A stretch of 11,529 nt of DNA, from positions 1-11,529 of the forward strand of contig JAHCKI010000048.1 of assembly GCA_026125865.1 (NCBI GenBank). The letters run 5' to 3'. The DNA is from Rhodospirillales bacterium. Its GTDB lineage: Bacteria; Pseudomonadota; Alphaproteobacteria; Rhodospirillales; Defluviicoccaceae. The number at the start of each line of letters is the position of its first letter. Position 1 is the stretch's first letter. Shown here piece after piece: positions 1-9,576 of the stretch. The notes under the pieces were generated by a model. The model did not search any database and was not told the DNA's origin. It saw only the letters and a program-made list of their open reading frames with translations. The translations under genes were made by a program, and so were the position numbers.

Positions 1-523
1 AAAGCCGATCGAGGGTCTTTACCGGCGACCGCGCCTGGCAAATGGAGGCGCGGAACGTCGTGAAATCGTGCCTGCCGATCAGCACCGCCGCCGCCGCCGC
101 CATGGCCTGGTGATCGAGCGGTTTCGGAATCCACCAGACACGGCCGCGATCCAATACGGGCGGAGCCCGTCGGTTGGTGATCCGATACACATACGCCCGC
201 TTTGTCGCCGAAAAGCGGGCGTGAAAATCAGGACTGACCCTTTCAGCCTCCAAAACCGCGACGGGCGCCGGTTTCAGATGAAAGTTGATTGCATTTCGCA
301 CCGTATCCGCCGCGTGCTCCTGGCTCAAGTCCACATGGGCGACCTGACCCAAGGCGTGAACACCGGTGTCGGTTCGACCGGCGGCGAACACCGGCGCGGC
401 CTCCCCGCAAAAGGCACGAACGGCGTCTTCGACGACCTCTTGCACCGAAAGGCCGTTGGTCTGCCGTTGCCACCCGACAAATCCCCGGCCGTCGTATTCA
501 ATCTTGAGCTTGTATCTGGGCAA
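1..523 (-). CDS. truA: tRNA pseudouridine synthase A (TruA), N-terminal part, cut by window edge
   Basis: Converts U38-40 in the anticodon arm of many tRNAs to pseudouridine in the cytoplasm. On the minus strand the frame opens with PRYKLKIEYDGRGFVGWQRQ and continues through the catalytic motif GRTDTGVHALGQVAH, where Asp52 is the expected nucleophile. About 174 residues are present; a full TruA is about 245-270, so the C-terminal third lies beyond base 1. An in-frame stop (TAA, 535-533) lies four codons upstream. The only start-like codon after it is TTG at 523-521, with GGA about 6 bases before it, so a TTG start is chosen. In many Proteobacteria truA follows fmt in a def-fmt-truA operon. 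Here an opposing gene separates it from fmt, so it probably has its own promoter in 524-672. I saw no convincing one. Confidence 0.95.
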   Translation of the reverse strand, partial: MPRYKLKIEYDGRGFVGWQRQTNGLSVQEVVEDAVRAFCGEAAPVFAAGRTDTGVHALGQVAHVDLSQEHAADTVRNAINFHLKPAPVAVLEAERVSPDFHARFSATKRAYVYRITNRRAPPVLDRGRVWWIPKPLDHQAMAAAAAVLIGRHDFTTFRASICQARSPVKTLDRL

Positions 524-622
524 ATTTCCAACTTATTCGCTGAACATCGAATTGCGAGTGGCTGTTCAAGAGCGGAAATTTCCTTGCCCGTTCAGCGACC
601 GTAAAGATTCTTATGAGAGATT

Positions 623-649
623 TTGCCAAAGGTCAGCAATCGGTAAAAT
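623..649 (+). promoter_or_regulatory. possible promoter for the unknown gene at 673
   Basis: TTGCCA (623-628) and TAAAAT (644-649) are separated by 15 bases, shorter than the preferred 17. Transcription would start near 656 and leave a leader of about 17 bases before the ATG at 673. The assignment rests on box similarity and position only. Confidence 0.3.
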
Positions 650-672
650 GCGAGACCAAGGTTTGAGCATCC

Positions 673-1713
673 ATGAATGATCAGCAACTCGATAATATAG
701 CGGACATCGACCGCGATTCATTCCATATCCTTCCCCTTGCGATCATTCCATTGGAAACGCCGGCCCTTAGGCGCGCGCGCATGATCAAGAACGTGCACTT
801 GGATAGCACGGTTGAGCTTTTCAAGGACGAAAAAGCGGGAAGCGGTCAGATCGATATCGAAGATATCCCGCGTGAGTTCGGATGGTCGGAAACGCAGTTG
901 AGTCCCGATCACGCCGTTCTTCGCAAACTCGCCTTGCTTCCCAGTTTCGATGTCTACAGCCTTCGCGTCCTCCTTCGGGAAACAGGCATTTCCGTAAGCG
1001 ATCATAACGATCTCCGGCTTTCGGAAAGTAAAAACCGGGAATTGACTGGGTATATGACGACATTCACCCGGCCGTTGATTGCACAAATCTATGGCAGTGA
1101 AGATCTGTCGATAGATAAATTTGAAGATATTGTCGTGCTTTTTAAAGAACCAGACGTAAAAAAAGCGCTGCAAAAGCTGAAAGTAATGGCGGAAAGGCTT
1201 GAAATCGAAATAACAGATATTCCAAAATTTCTAGAAGATTATGGAGACATTTTCCTTTCCTTATCCTATTACCGACAAACCCTTGATCAGATCGTGCCCA
1301 TCGTCAGCAACTTCCTGGATTCACTCGTGGAAATTCAGGAGCATTACCAGATGCGTCGAGATGTCAATCTCATGCACACCTGTCGAATGCTTCAGGAAAC
1401 CATGAACGCGGTCATGGCCAACGTTACCGGCCGCTTCGAAAGCTTTGACCGCGCCACATCCGGTTTGTGGGACAACCTGTCGGCCGATCGCTTTCGCCGC
1501 GTGCAACGGTTGATAAAAAGCCACCACACCTCCACCGGCGGCGTCCTCTGCGCCCTGTCCGTCAAGATGGACGCCTGGGCTCGCCTCTTTCCCACCAAGG
1601 ACACGGGAGGACCGGCGCGACGGGCGGAATTCCTGCTGACGGAAATGCGGCAGGGCATCGAGAAGATCCAGCGCATCGAGGACGCGGCCCCCATGCTGTC
1701 CGAGCTGGAGTAG
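673..1713 (+). CDS. unrecognised 346-residue protein, probably soluble and largely helical
   Basis: I do not recognise this family. The protein begins MNDQQLDNIADIDRDSFHIL and ends in DAAPMLSELE. It has no signal peptide, no obvious membrane segment, no cysteine cluster and no nucleotide-binding loop. Residues about 150-240 are rich in Leu, Ile, Lys and Glu and look helical, possibly coiled-coil. The C-terminal third (about 240-346) is more basic and contains a run like RFRRVQRLIKSHHTSTGG. An in-frame TGA at 664-666 makes ATG 673 the first start. The ribosome site is weak (AAGG at 658-661, 11 bases away). The gene lies opposed between fmt and truA, 22 bases from the fmt stop. Bases 1141-1260 are about 35% GC, against about 62% at 1621-1680 in the same gene. 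The length, steady reading frame and intact start and stop argue that it is real. Structural, regulatory or mobile origin cannot be decided from sequence alone. Confidence 0.8.
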   Translation: MNDQQLDNIADIDRDSFHILPLAIIPLETPALRRARMIKNVHLDSTVELFKDEKAGSGQIDIEDIPREFGWSETQLSPDHAVLRKLALLPSFDVYSLRVLLRETGISVSDHNDLRLSESKNRELTGYMTTFTRPLIAQIYGSEDLSIDKFEDIVVLFKEPDVKKALQKLKVMAERLEIEITDIPKFLEDYGDIFLSLSYYRQTLDQIVPIVSNFLDSLVEIQEHYQMRRDVNLMHTCRMLQETMNAVMANVTGRFESFDRATSGLWDNLSADRFRRVQRLIKSHHTSTGGVLCALSVKMDAWARLFPTKDTGGPARRAEFLLTEMRQGIEKIQRIEDAAPMLSELE

Positions 1714-1735
1714 TCGCAGCTCTCACTGGACACCC

Positions 1736-2677
1736 TCAGCCATCGCCGTTGCCGGCGTCCAATCGACGACCGGGGGGCATGGGGTATCCACGCAGAAAAG
1801 CATCGCAGTCCAACGGTGAGCGGCCGCTGCGCTGCAATCTGAGGGGTCGTAGGGCGTCGCACCCGCAGGCGATGGCCAAGCGGTCATCGAGGATTGTTCC
1901 GGGCGCTCCCGACCGAGGAACGATCTCGGCCTCGTGAATCCGAATTCGCTCGCCGTCGTGCTCGAACCAGGTTCCGGGCCATGGATTGAGCGCCCGCACC
2001 GTTCGCTCCAATTCGGCCGCCGGGCGCGACCAGTCCAGGCGTCCCTCGTGACGCTCCAGCTTGTGCGCATAGGTGACGCCCACCGCCGGTTGCGGTCGCG
2101 CCGTCAAGGTGCCGGCGGCGATACCGGCCAAAGCCTCGACGATCAGTTCGGAACCAACGCGGGACAAATTGTCGTGAAGCGCGCTCGCGGTGGTGCGTTC
2201 GCCGATGGCAACGGCGCGGGACAGCAACATGGGCCCGGTATCCAGCCCTTCGTCCATTTGCATGATCGTCACGCCGGTTTCGGTGTCTCCGGCCAGGATC
2301 GCCCGCTGAATGGGCGCCGCGCCCCGCCAGCGGGGAAGCAGCGAGGCATGCACATTGATACAGCCAAGACGCGGCGCCGCCAGTACAGCTTGCGGCAGGA
2401 TCAGCCCGTATGCGGCAACCACCGCCACATCCGCCGCCAACGCCTTGAAATCATCCCCGGCGGCGGCGGTCTTCAGGCTTTTCGGTGTGCACACCGGGAT
2501 GCTTCTTTCTGCGGCAAACGCGTGCACCGGTGACGGCTGCTCGCGATGTCCCCGCCCCGCTTGCCGCGGCGGCTGGGTGTAGACACACACGACATCATGT
2601 CCGGCGTCCAGAAACGCTGACAGAATGGGCACGGCGAACGCCGGCGTTCCCATGAAAACAGTGCGCAAAGACGTCAT
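1736..2677 (-). CDS. fmt: methionyl-tRNA formyltransferase
   Basis: Transfers a formyl group from 10-formyltetrahydrofolate to Met-tRNA(fMet), giving the initiator tRNA used in bacterial translation. The 313 residues match the usual length (about 310-315). The N-terminal Rossmann-like formyltransferase domain starts MTSLRTVFMGTPAFAVPIL. The folate-site signature is INVHASLLPRWRGAAPIQRA, with catalytic Asn108 and His110, and Asp146 lies in MDEGLDTG. The C-terminal tRNA-binding domain (about 205-313) includes WSRPAAELERTVRALNPWPG. The ATG at 2677-2675 follows GGGTGAGG, which sits very close to it (2 bases). The gene ends 22 bases from the opposing unknown gene. Peptide deformylase (def), usually immediately upstream, is absent; the next gene upstream is a divergent phosphoesterase. 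Confidence 0.97.
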   Translation of the reverse strand: MTSLRTVFMGTPAFAVPILSAFLDAGHDVVCVYTQPPRQAGRGHREQPSPVHAFAAERSIPVCTPKSLKTAAAGDDFKALAADVAVVAAYGLILPQAVLAAPRLGCINVHASLLPRWRGAAPIQRAILAGDTETGVTIMQMDEGLDTGPMLLSRAVAIGERTTASALHDNLSRVGSELIVEALAGIAAGTLTARPQPAVGVTYAHKLERHEGRLDWSRPAAELERTVRALNPWPGTWFEHDGERIRIHEAEIVPRSGAPGTILDDRLAIACGCDALRPLRLQRSGRSPLDCDAFLRGYPMPPGRRLDAGNGDG

Positions 2678-2693
2678 GGCCTCACCCAGATCA

Positions 2694-2723
2694 ACTTAAG
2701 AACAAACCCCTTTTCGTCGTCAA
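2694..2723 (-). promoter_or_regulatory. possible fmt promoter
   Basis: Read on the minus strand, TTGACG (2723-2718) is followed after 18 bases by TTAAGT (2699-2694), just upstream of the fmt start at 2677. The -35 box is good (5 of 6) and the -10 box poor (3 of 6). A promoter is expected here because no def gene lies upstream to drive fmt. Confidence 0.3.
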
Positions 2724-2821
2724 CTCAGCGCAGGGGAAGGTAGTATGACGGCGCCGAAACGCCTACGGCGGATTACACTGAAGCAAATTCGTCCTTCGCG
2801 AACTCGTCACATTCGGGTTTG

Positions 2822-2871
2822 CATGCCGGCCCCGTGGCGGGCATAACCTCGGCAGCCTCTCGGCCGGCATG
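2822..2871. repeat. 10-bp perfect inverted repeat ahead of the phosphoesterase gene
   Basis: CATGCCGGCC (2822-2831) is exactly complementary to GGCCGGCATG (2862-2871), with a 30-base loop. The right arm ends 35 bases before the ATG at 2907. No U-tract follows, so it does not look like an intrinsic terminator. It could fold in the phosphoesterase leader RNA or act as a protein-binding site. Confidence 0.5.
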
Positions 2872-2906
2872 TCAGGTATCCATCCCGAACAAAGATCCAC
2901 CCTGAA

Positions 2907-3875
2907 ATGAAAAAGCAAGTGTGGCCGCCACCAGGTTTGACACAAGACCTTGTGGAAAAACTTGAGAAACGATTGGGTCGCCTGCATGTGAGACAGCGGC
3001 TTGGGATCGAGAGGGACTACGAAGCGCATGTCTTCGGCCATGGCATCAACTTCTTTCATATCGAGAACTGGTATTCCATTCATTCTGTTATTCGAAACAT
3101 ACTCAAACTGACGGGACTCTACTGGCGTGGATGCAGAAACGCCGCAAGCATCGAAATCCGACACCATCATGTGAAGTTCCCTGAACTCCCGAGATCTTTC
3201 GACGGCTTTACGATCCTCCACCTCAGTGACATGCATGTGGACATCAGCCGCGATGCCATGCAGCGCTTGATCGAGCTTCTTCCTACCGTACGCTATGACG
3301 CCTGCGTGCTCACCGGTGACTTCAGAGGAAATACGTTCGGGCCATTCGATGCTGCTCTCGACGGCTTGGCGCGGGTGCGGACGCACCTTAAGGACCCGGT
3401 CTATGCAGTCCTGGGAAACCACGATACGGTTTGCATGGTTCCCGGCATGGAAGAAATGCGTATCCGAATGTTAATGAACGAAGTCGAGACGATTATTCGC
3501 GGGAGTCAGCGCATCCATTTGGCGGGGATCGACGATGCCCATTACTATCGCGTCGACAACATTGAAAAGGCCGCATCTCAAGTCCCGCATGACGAGTTTT
3601 CCATTCTGCTTTCCCACACACCGGAGATCTACCGTCAAGCTGCCCATGCCGATTTTAATTTGCTGCTGAGCGGCCACACTCACGGCGGCCAGATCTGTCT
3701 CCCGGGGTCCATCCCCATCACTTTGGATTCGGTCTTACCGAGGCGCATGGGCTCCGGATCGTGGAGGTATCATGATATGGTTGGCTACACTTCGGCCGGC
3801 GCCGGAACGGTCGTTGTTCCTGTCCGACTAAATTGCCTTCCGGAAATGACTCTGCATCACTTGCAGTGCGCTTGA
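2907..3875 (+). CDS. calcineurin-like metallophosphoesterase (YkuE/LpxG-like group)
   Basis: A di-metal phosphoesterase of 322 residues. All five family blocks are visible in order: HLSDMHVD (Asp108, His110), TGDFRGN (Asp138), GNHD (Asn171, His172), LLSHTPE (His237) and SGHTHGGQ (His257, His259). The last block, with the Gly-Gly-Gln after it, is typical of the YkuE-type branch. The N-terminal 95 residues precede the catalytic domain and include FHIENWYSIHS. No signal peptide or membrane helix is evident. Known relatives include enzymes that cleave UDP-diacylglucosamine (LpxG) and other phosphoesters, but the substrate cannot be read from sequence. The start is the ATG at 2907; the ribosome site is weak. 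The gene ends 14 bases from the convergent CarS-like gene, and this neighbour suggests, without proving, a role in lipid phosphoester metabolism. Confidence 0.9.
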   Translation: MKKQVWPPPGLTQDLVEKLEKRLGRLHVRQRLGIERDYEAHVFGHGINFFHIENWYSIHSVIRNILKLTGLYWRGCRNAASIEIRHHHVKFPELPRSFDGFTILHLSDMHVDISRDAMQRLIELLPTVRYDACVLTGDFRGNTFGPFDAALDGLARVRTHLKDPVYAVLGNHDTVCMVPGMEEMRIRMLMNEVETIIRGSQRIHLAGIDDAHYYRVDNIEKAASQVPHDEFSILLSHTPEIYRQAAHADFNLLLSGHTHGGQICLPGSIPITLDSVLPRRMGSGSWRYHDMVGYTSAGAGTVVVPVRLNCLPEMTLHHLQCA

Positions 3876-3889
3876 TGGCATGTCGATCA

Positions 3890-4378
3890 TTAGTATGGAT
3901 GACGACGAGCGCGGAACTTATACAACACGCGCGATACAACGAGTTCACCGATGAAAAAGAGCGCCACGCCAACGGCGATATCGACGACTGTCAAGGCCAG
4001 CATCCAGTGGCAGGCGAGAAGCGGAAACAGCGACTCCGGGATCTGATCAAGACCCGTGGCCCGACTGCTTGGGGGTAGATGCAAGCGACGCTTCAAGAAG
4101 CTTGAGAATAGGTCGCCCGCCATTGCGGCGCTTCCGACAACAGCCCCGATCTTCCATTCCAAGCCAAGAATTGGCGCACACGCCGAAGCTGCCATGACGG
4201 ATGAAAAAACACCGCGTATTGTTTTTGATGGGCCAAACAGGTGCTCTCCGTCAAAAAACCTGACGCCGCCGTCGAGCGCATGAGAGAAGCGGCGGCCCCA
4301 AACTCTTTTCGCGATCACGGGCGCGCCGTTCGCGAGGAGCAGGAGGAAGAGAAGCTGCAGAGTCACCAAGAGTTGCAT
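3890..4378 (-). CDS. CarS/DUF46-family membrane protein (CDP-archaeol synthase-like)
   Basis: A 162-residue integral membrane protein resembling archaeal CarS, which activates an archaeal lipid phosphate with CTP. Conserved blocks in order: a hydrophobic N-terminal helix (about 1-16) running into NGAPVIAK (17-24); FFDGEHLFGPSKTIRG (41-56, with Asp43, Lys52, Thr53); GDLFSSFLKRRL (88-99, Asp89); and DQIPES (111-116). Hydrophobic helices are predicted near 57-75, 78-95 and 118-148. Archaeal members usually have GDGKT where this has GPSKT. Bacteria lack archaeol, so the substrate is more likely phosphatidic acid or another lipid phosphate (inference). An in-frame TAA at 4390-4388 makes the ATG at 4378 the first start. 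No clear ribosome site precedes it. The gene is convergent with the phosphoesterase and lies downstream of the scarred spacer. Confidence 0.82.
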   Translation of the reverse strand: MQLLVTLQLLFLLLLANGAPVIAKRVWGRRFSHALDGGVRFFDGEHLFGPSKTIRGVFSSVMAASACAPILGLEWKIGAVVGSAAMAGDLFSSFLKRRLHLPPSSRATGLDQIPESLFPLLACHWMLALTVVDIAVGVALFFIGELVVSRVLYKFRARRHPY

Positions 4379-4421
4379 CCGCGCACTTTACGGCGCCATC
4401 CCGCCAAGGAGGTAGCAACCA

Positions 4422-4514
4422 TTAAGCTTGGGCTGGACGTTCGGTCCACGGGGTGCCGCGAGCGACGACGGTGTTGGCGAAGATGAGGAGTTTGCGAGCG
4501 CTGGGGAGGTTAAG
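4422..4514 (-). pseudogene. possible remnant of a transposase C-terminus (IS110-like)
   Basis: The minus strand encodes LNLPSARKLLIFANTVVARG followed by TPWTERPAQA and a stop. This resembles the extreme C-terminus of IS110/IS116-type transposases, which often read (M)RKLL-(I/L)-N-(A/T)-x-(V/I)-(R/K)-x-x-TPW. Only about 30 residues are present, with no catalytic DEDD or Ser region upstream; the same frame upstream runs into purC antisense sequence. The remnant begins at the palindrome at 4511-4525. The similarity is recalled rather than searched and could be chance. Confidence 0.4.
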
Positions 4515-4566
4515 GTGACACCTTACGAAATTCAGCTTTCGGGCGGAATACGTGTTCGGTTTCCAC
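4510..4566 (-). other. 18-codon mini-ORF with a strong ribosome site
   Basis: On the minus strand AGGAGG (4580-4575) lies 8 bases before GTG (4566-4564). This opens an 18-codon frame, METEHVFRPKAEFRKVSP, ending in TAA at 4512-4510 within the palindrome. The Shine-Dalgarno match and spacing are better than those of most real genes in this window. It may be the 5' stub of a deleted gene or part of a mobile element rather than a functional peptide. Confidence 0.25.
4511..4525. repeat. 15-bp palindrome TAAGGTGACACCTTA
   Basis: Perfect 7-base arms (TAAGGTG and CACCTTA) surround a single central A. It sits between the mini-ORF and the transposase-like remnant, in the spacer between purC and the CarS-like gene. 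It could be a transposon end, a REP-type unit or an operator. No second copy is visible in this window. Confidence 0.5.
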
Positions 4567-4608
4567 GACACGATCCTCCTAACTGACCCCAATCGCGAAA
4601 TCCGCGAG

Positions 4609-5601
4609 TCACGCGTAAGGCACATAAGCCCGTAGGTTGTTGCGGACGCGGTCGCGGATGGATTGGGAGAGGTCCGGGGGGGTGAAGGGTTGGCCGGTGA
4701 CGGTTTCGAATAGGGCGACGTAGCGGGCGCTGAAATCGACCAGGGTTTCGGGGGGGATTTCGGGGATCGGATCGCGGTAGGGATCGCAGCGTTCGGTGAT
4801 CCACAGCCTGAGGAATTCCTTATCGAGGCTTTCCGGATTGGCGCCGGCGGCGAAGTGCCGCTCGTAGCTGTCCACGCGCCAATAGCGGCTCGAGTCGGGC
4901 GTGTGGATCTCGTCAGCGAGGACGATGCGGCCGTCGTTGTCGAGGCCGAATTCATACTTGGTATCGACCAGGATCAGGCCGTTTTGCGCCGCGATGTCGC
5001 GGCCGCGGGCGAAGATGGCGAGCGCCGCCTCGGACACCGCGTCCCATTGTTCCCGGCTCAAAAGACCGCGCTCGACGATCTCGGCGGGCGTGATGGGCGC
5101 GTCGTGATCGCCCTGTTCCGCCTTCGTCGTCGGCGTGATGATGGTTTGCGGCAGTTTCTCATTCTTCCTCAGACCATCGGCGAATGTCACCCCGTACATG
5201 TGCCGCCGGCCGGCCTCGTACATGGGCCAGATGGAGGTGGAAGTGGAGCCGGTCAGATAGTCGCGCACGACCATCTCCACCGGCAGCATGTTGAGCCGGC
5301 GGGCCACCAGGACGTTGGGATCGGGATGATCGATGACGTGATTGGGCACGATGTCCCGGGTGGCCTCGAACCAGAAGCGCGCGGTTTGCGTCAATACTTG
5401 GCCCTTGAACGGCACCGCGGCCAGGATCTTGTCGAAGGCGCTCTGGCGGTCGGTGGCGACGAGGATGCGTTGTCCGTTCGGCAGGTCGTAGTTGTCACGG
5501 ACCTTGCCTCGGCTGTAGCCCGGAAGTTCGGGAAACTCGGCATCGACGAGGACGTTGTCCAGCTGCGCCGAGATCAGCTCGCGTATGTCTGCTCGCGTCA
5601 T
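4609..5601 (-). CDS. purC: phosphoribosylaminoimidazole-succinocarboxamide synthase (SAICAR synthetase), long form
   Basis: Joins CAIR and aspartate with ATP to make SAICAR in de novo purine synthesis, in the cytoplasm. Both family signatures are present: MLPVEMVVRDYLTGS (105-119) and LVDTKYEFG (211-219). GKVRD (32-36) is part of the ATP-binding N-terminus, and LADEIHTPDSSRYW lies at 228-241. At 330 residues it belongs to the longer ADE1-like type rather than the roughly 240-residue E. coli type. No other purine genes flank it. It lies 48 bases downstream of greA on the same strand and may be read through from carB-greA. The ATG at 5601 has no good ribosome site, but the next Met is far inside the conserved domain, so this start is kept. 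Confidence 0.96.
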   Translation of the reverse strand: MTRADIRELISAQLDNVLVDAEFPELPGYSRGKVRDNYDLPNGQRILVATDRQSAFDKILAAVPFKGQVLTQTARFWFEATRDIVPNHVIDHPDPNVLVARRLNMLPVEMVVRDYLTGSTSTSIWPMYEAGRRHMYGVTFADGLRKNEKLPQTIITPTTKAEQGDHDAPITPAEIVERGLLSREQWDAVSEAALAIFARGRDIAAQNGLILVDTKYEFGLDNDGRIVLADEIHTPDSSRYWRVDSYERHFAAGANPESLDKEFLRLWITERCDPYRDPIPEIPPETLVDFSARYVALFETVTGQPFTPPDLSQSIRDRVRNNLRAYVPYA

Positions 5602-5638
5602 GGTTCGTCAGGATTTCAAAAAGAAATGGCTTGCCGAA

Positions 5639-5647
5639 GGGGGGGGG
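5639..5647. repeat. nine-base poly-G tract in the greA-purC spacer
   Basis: Nine consecutive G on the plus strand (C9 in the greA-purC transcript) lie just after the greA stop, 37 bases before the purC start. Such runs are prone to slippage and to sequencing miscounts. It is outside both reading frames. Confidence 0.85.
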
Positions 5648-5649
5648 AA

Positions 5650-6129
5650 CTACGCCTGCTTGTAGGCAATCTTGATGATTTCGTAGGTCTTCTCGCCGCG
5701 CGGGGTGGAAACCTCCACTTCGTCGCCCAGTCCTTTGCCGATCATGGCGCGGCCGAGGGGCGAGGTGACCGACAAACGCCCGGCGGAGGCGTCGGCCTCG
5801 TAGGTGCCGACGAGCGTGTACGTGGCCACTTCTTCCGTATCCTCGTCGGCCAGATCGACGGTGGCGCCGAAACGGACAACGTCCGGATTCTGGTTGCTGA
5901 CATGGATCACTTCGGCGCGGCTGATGACGTCCTCCAGCTCGGCCAGCCGGCCTTCGATGAAGCTCTGACGTTCGCGGGCGGCGTGATACTCGGCGTTCTC
6001 CGCCAGATCACCGTGTTCGCGGGCATCGGCGATGGCCTGGATGACGGCGGGCCTTTCCTCGGTGCGAAGGCGCTTCAGCTCTTCTTCGAGATTGTTGAGC
6101 CCTTCGGGTGACATGGGGATACGTTCCAT
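5650..6129 (-). CDS. greA: transcription elongation factor GreA
   Basis: Binds the RNA polymerase secondary channel and stimulates cleavage of backtracked RNA. The 159 residues match the standard length (about 158). The N-terminal coiled coil (about 1-75) carries the acidic tip in HGDLAENAEYHAARERQ, with the conserved DLxEN of GreA. The C-terminal FKBP-like domain includes TVDLADEDTEE and SPLGRAMIGKGLGDEVEV. The frame stays open 10 codons further, to an ATG at 6159. The ATG at 6129 is preferred because AAAGGGA lies 8 bases upstream and MERIPMS is the normal GreA beginning. The gene follows carB after 87 bases on the same strand, a common alphaproteobacterial order. Confidence 0.97.
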   Translation of the reverse strand: MERIPMSPEGLNNLEEELKRLRTEERPAVIQAIADAREHGDLAENAEYHAARERQSFIEGRLAELEDVISRAEVIHVSNQNPDVVRFGATVDLADEDTEEVATYTLVGTYEADASAGRLSVTSPLGRAMIGKGLGDEVEVSTPRGEKTYEIIKIAYKQA

Positions 6130-6137
6130 GACATCGA

Positions 6138-6144
6138 TCCCTTT
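6138..6144 (-). promoter_or_regulatory. ribosome binding site that decides the greA start
   Basis: AAAGGGA on the minus strand, 8 bases before the ATG at 6129-6127. It supports the shorter 159-residue GreA over the in-frame ATG at 6159. Confidence 0.6.
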
Positions 6145-6216
6145 GTTCTTGCGCATCATTGCAAGTAACCGTTGAATTAAATTCGGTTCCGGCGGCGCAG
6201 TGGTTGCAACAAGTTA

Positions 6217-9459
<3,243 letters not shown>

Positions 9460-9576
9460 GGAAGGTCGTCTCGGTGGGGAACGGGCGGCGCGCACTATAG
9501 CGATGTCGCCGCGCGGGCGCGAGAGCAGGTTTTTTCGTTCGCAACGGATCGGCGGTTGGATCGGTGGTGTCCGCGA

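Noticed and set aside
541..568. TGAACA-N16-TGTTCA inverted repeat in the truA leader, considered as an operator
   Set aside because: Six-base arms with this spacing arise easily by chance, and they do not match an operator I can name.
2763..3422. 219-codon open frame on the minus strand opposite the phosphoesterase
   Set aside because: The plus-strand frame carries every phosphoesterase motif; the reverse frame has none and no good start signal.
4406..4413. Perfect AAGGAGGT on the plus strand
   Set aside because: No ATG, GTG or TTG follows at a usable distance, and the frame from the ATT at 4421 stops after about 20 codons. Probably coincidental.
4593..4607. Small hairpin (TCGCG/CGCGA) just after the purC stop, considered as a terminator
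   Set aside because: The stem is only 5 bp and no T-run follows, so intrinsic termination is not supported.
4855..6111. 418-codon open frame on the plus strand across purC, the spacer and greA
   Set aside because: It is antisense to two well-identified genes, with low-complexity Gly/Asp/Arg/Val composition and no ribosome site evident.
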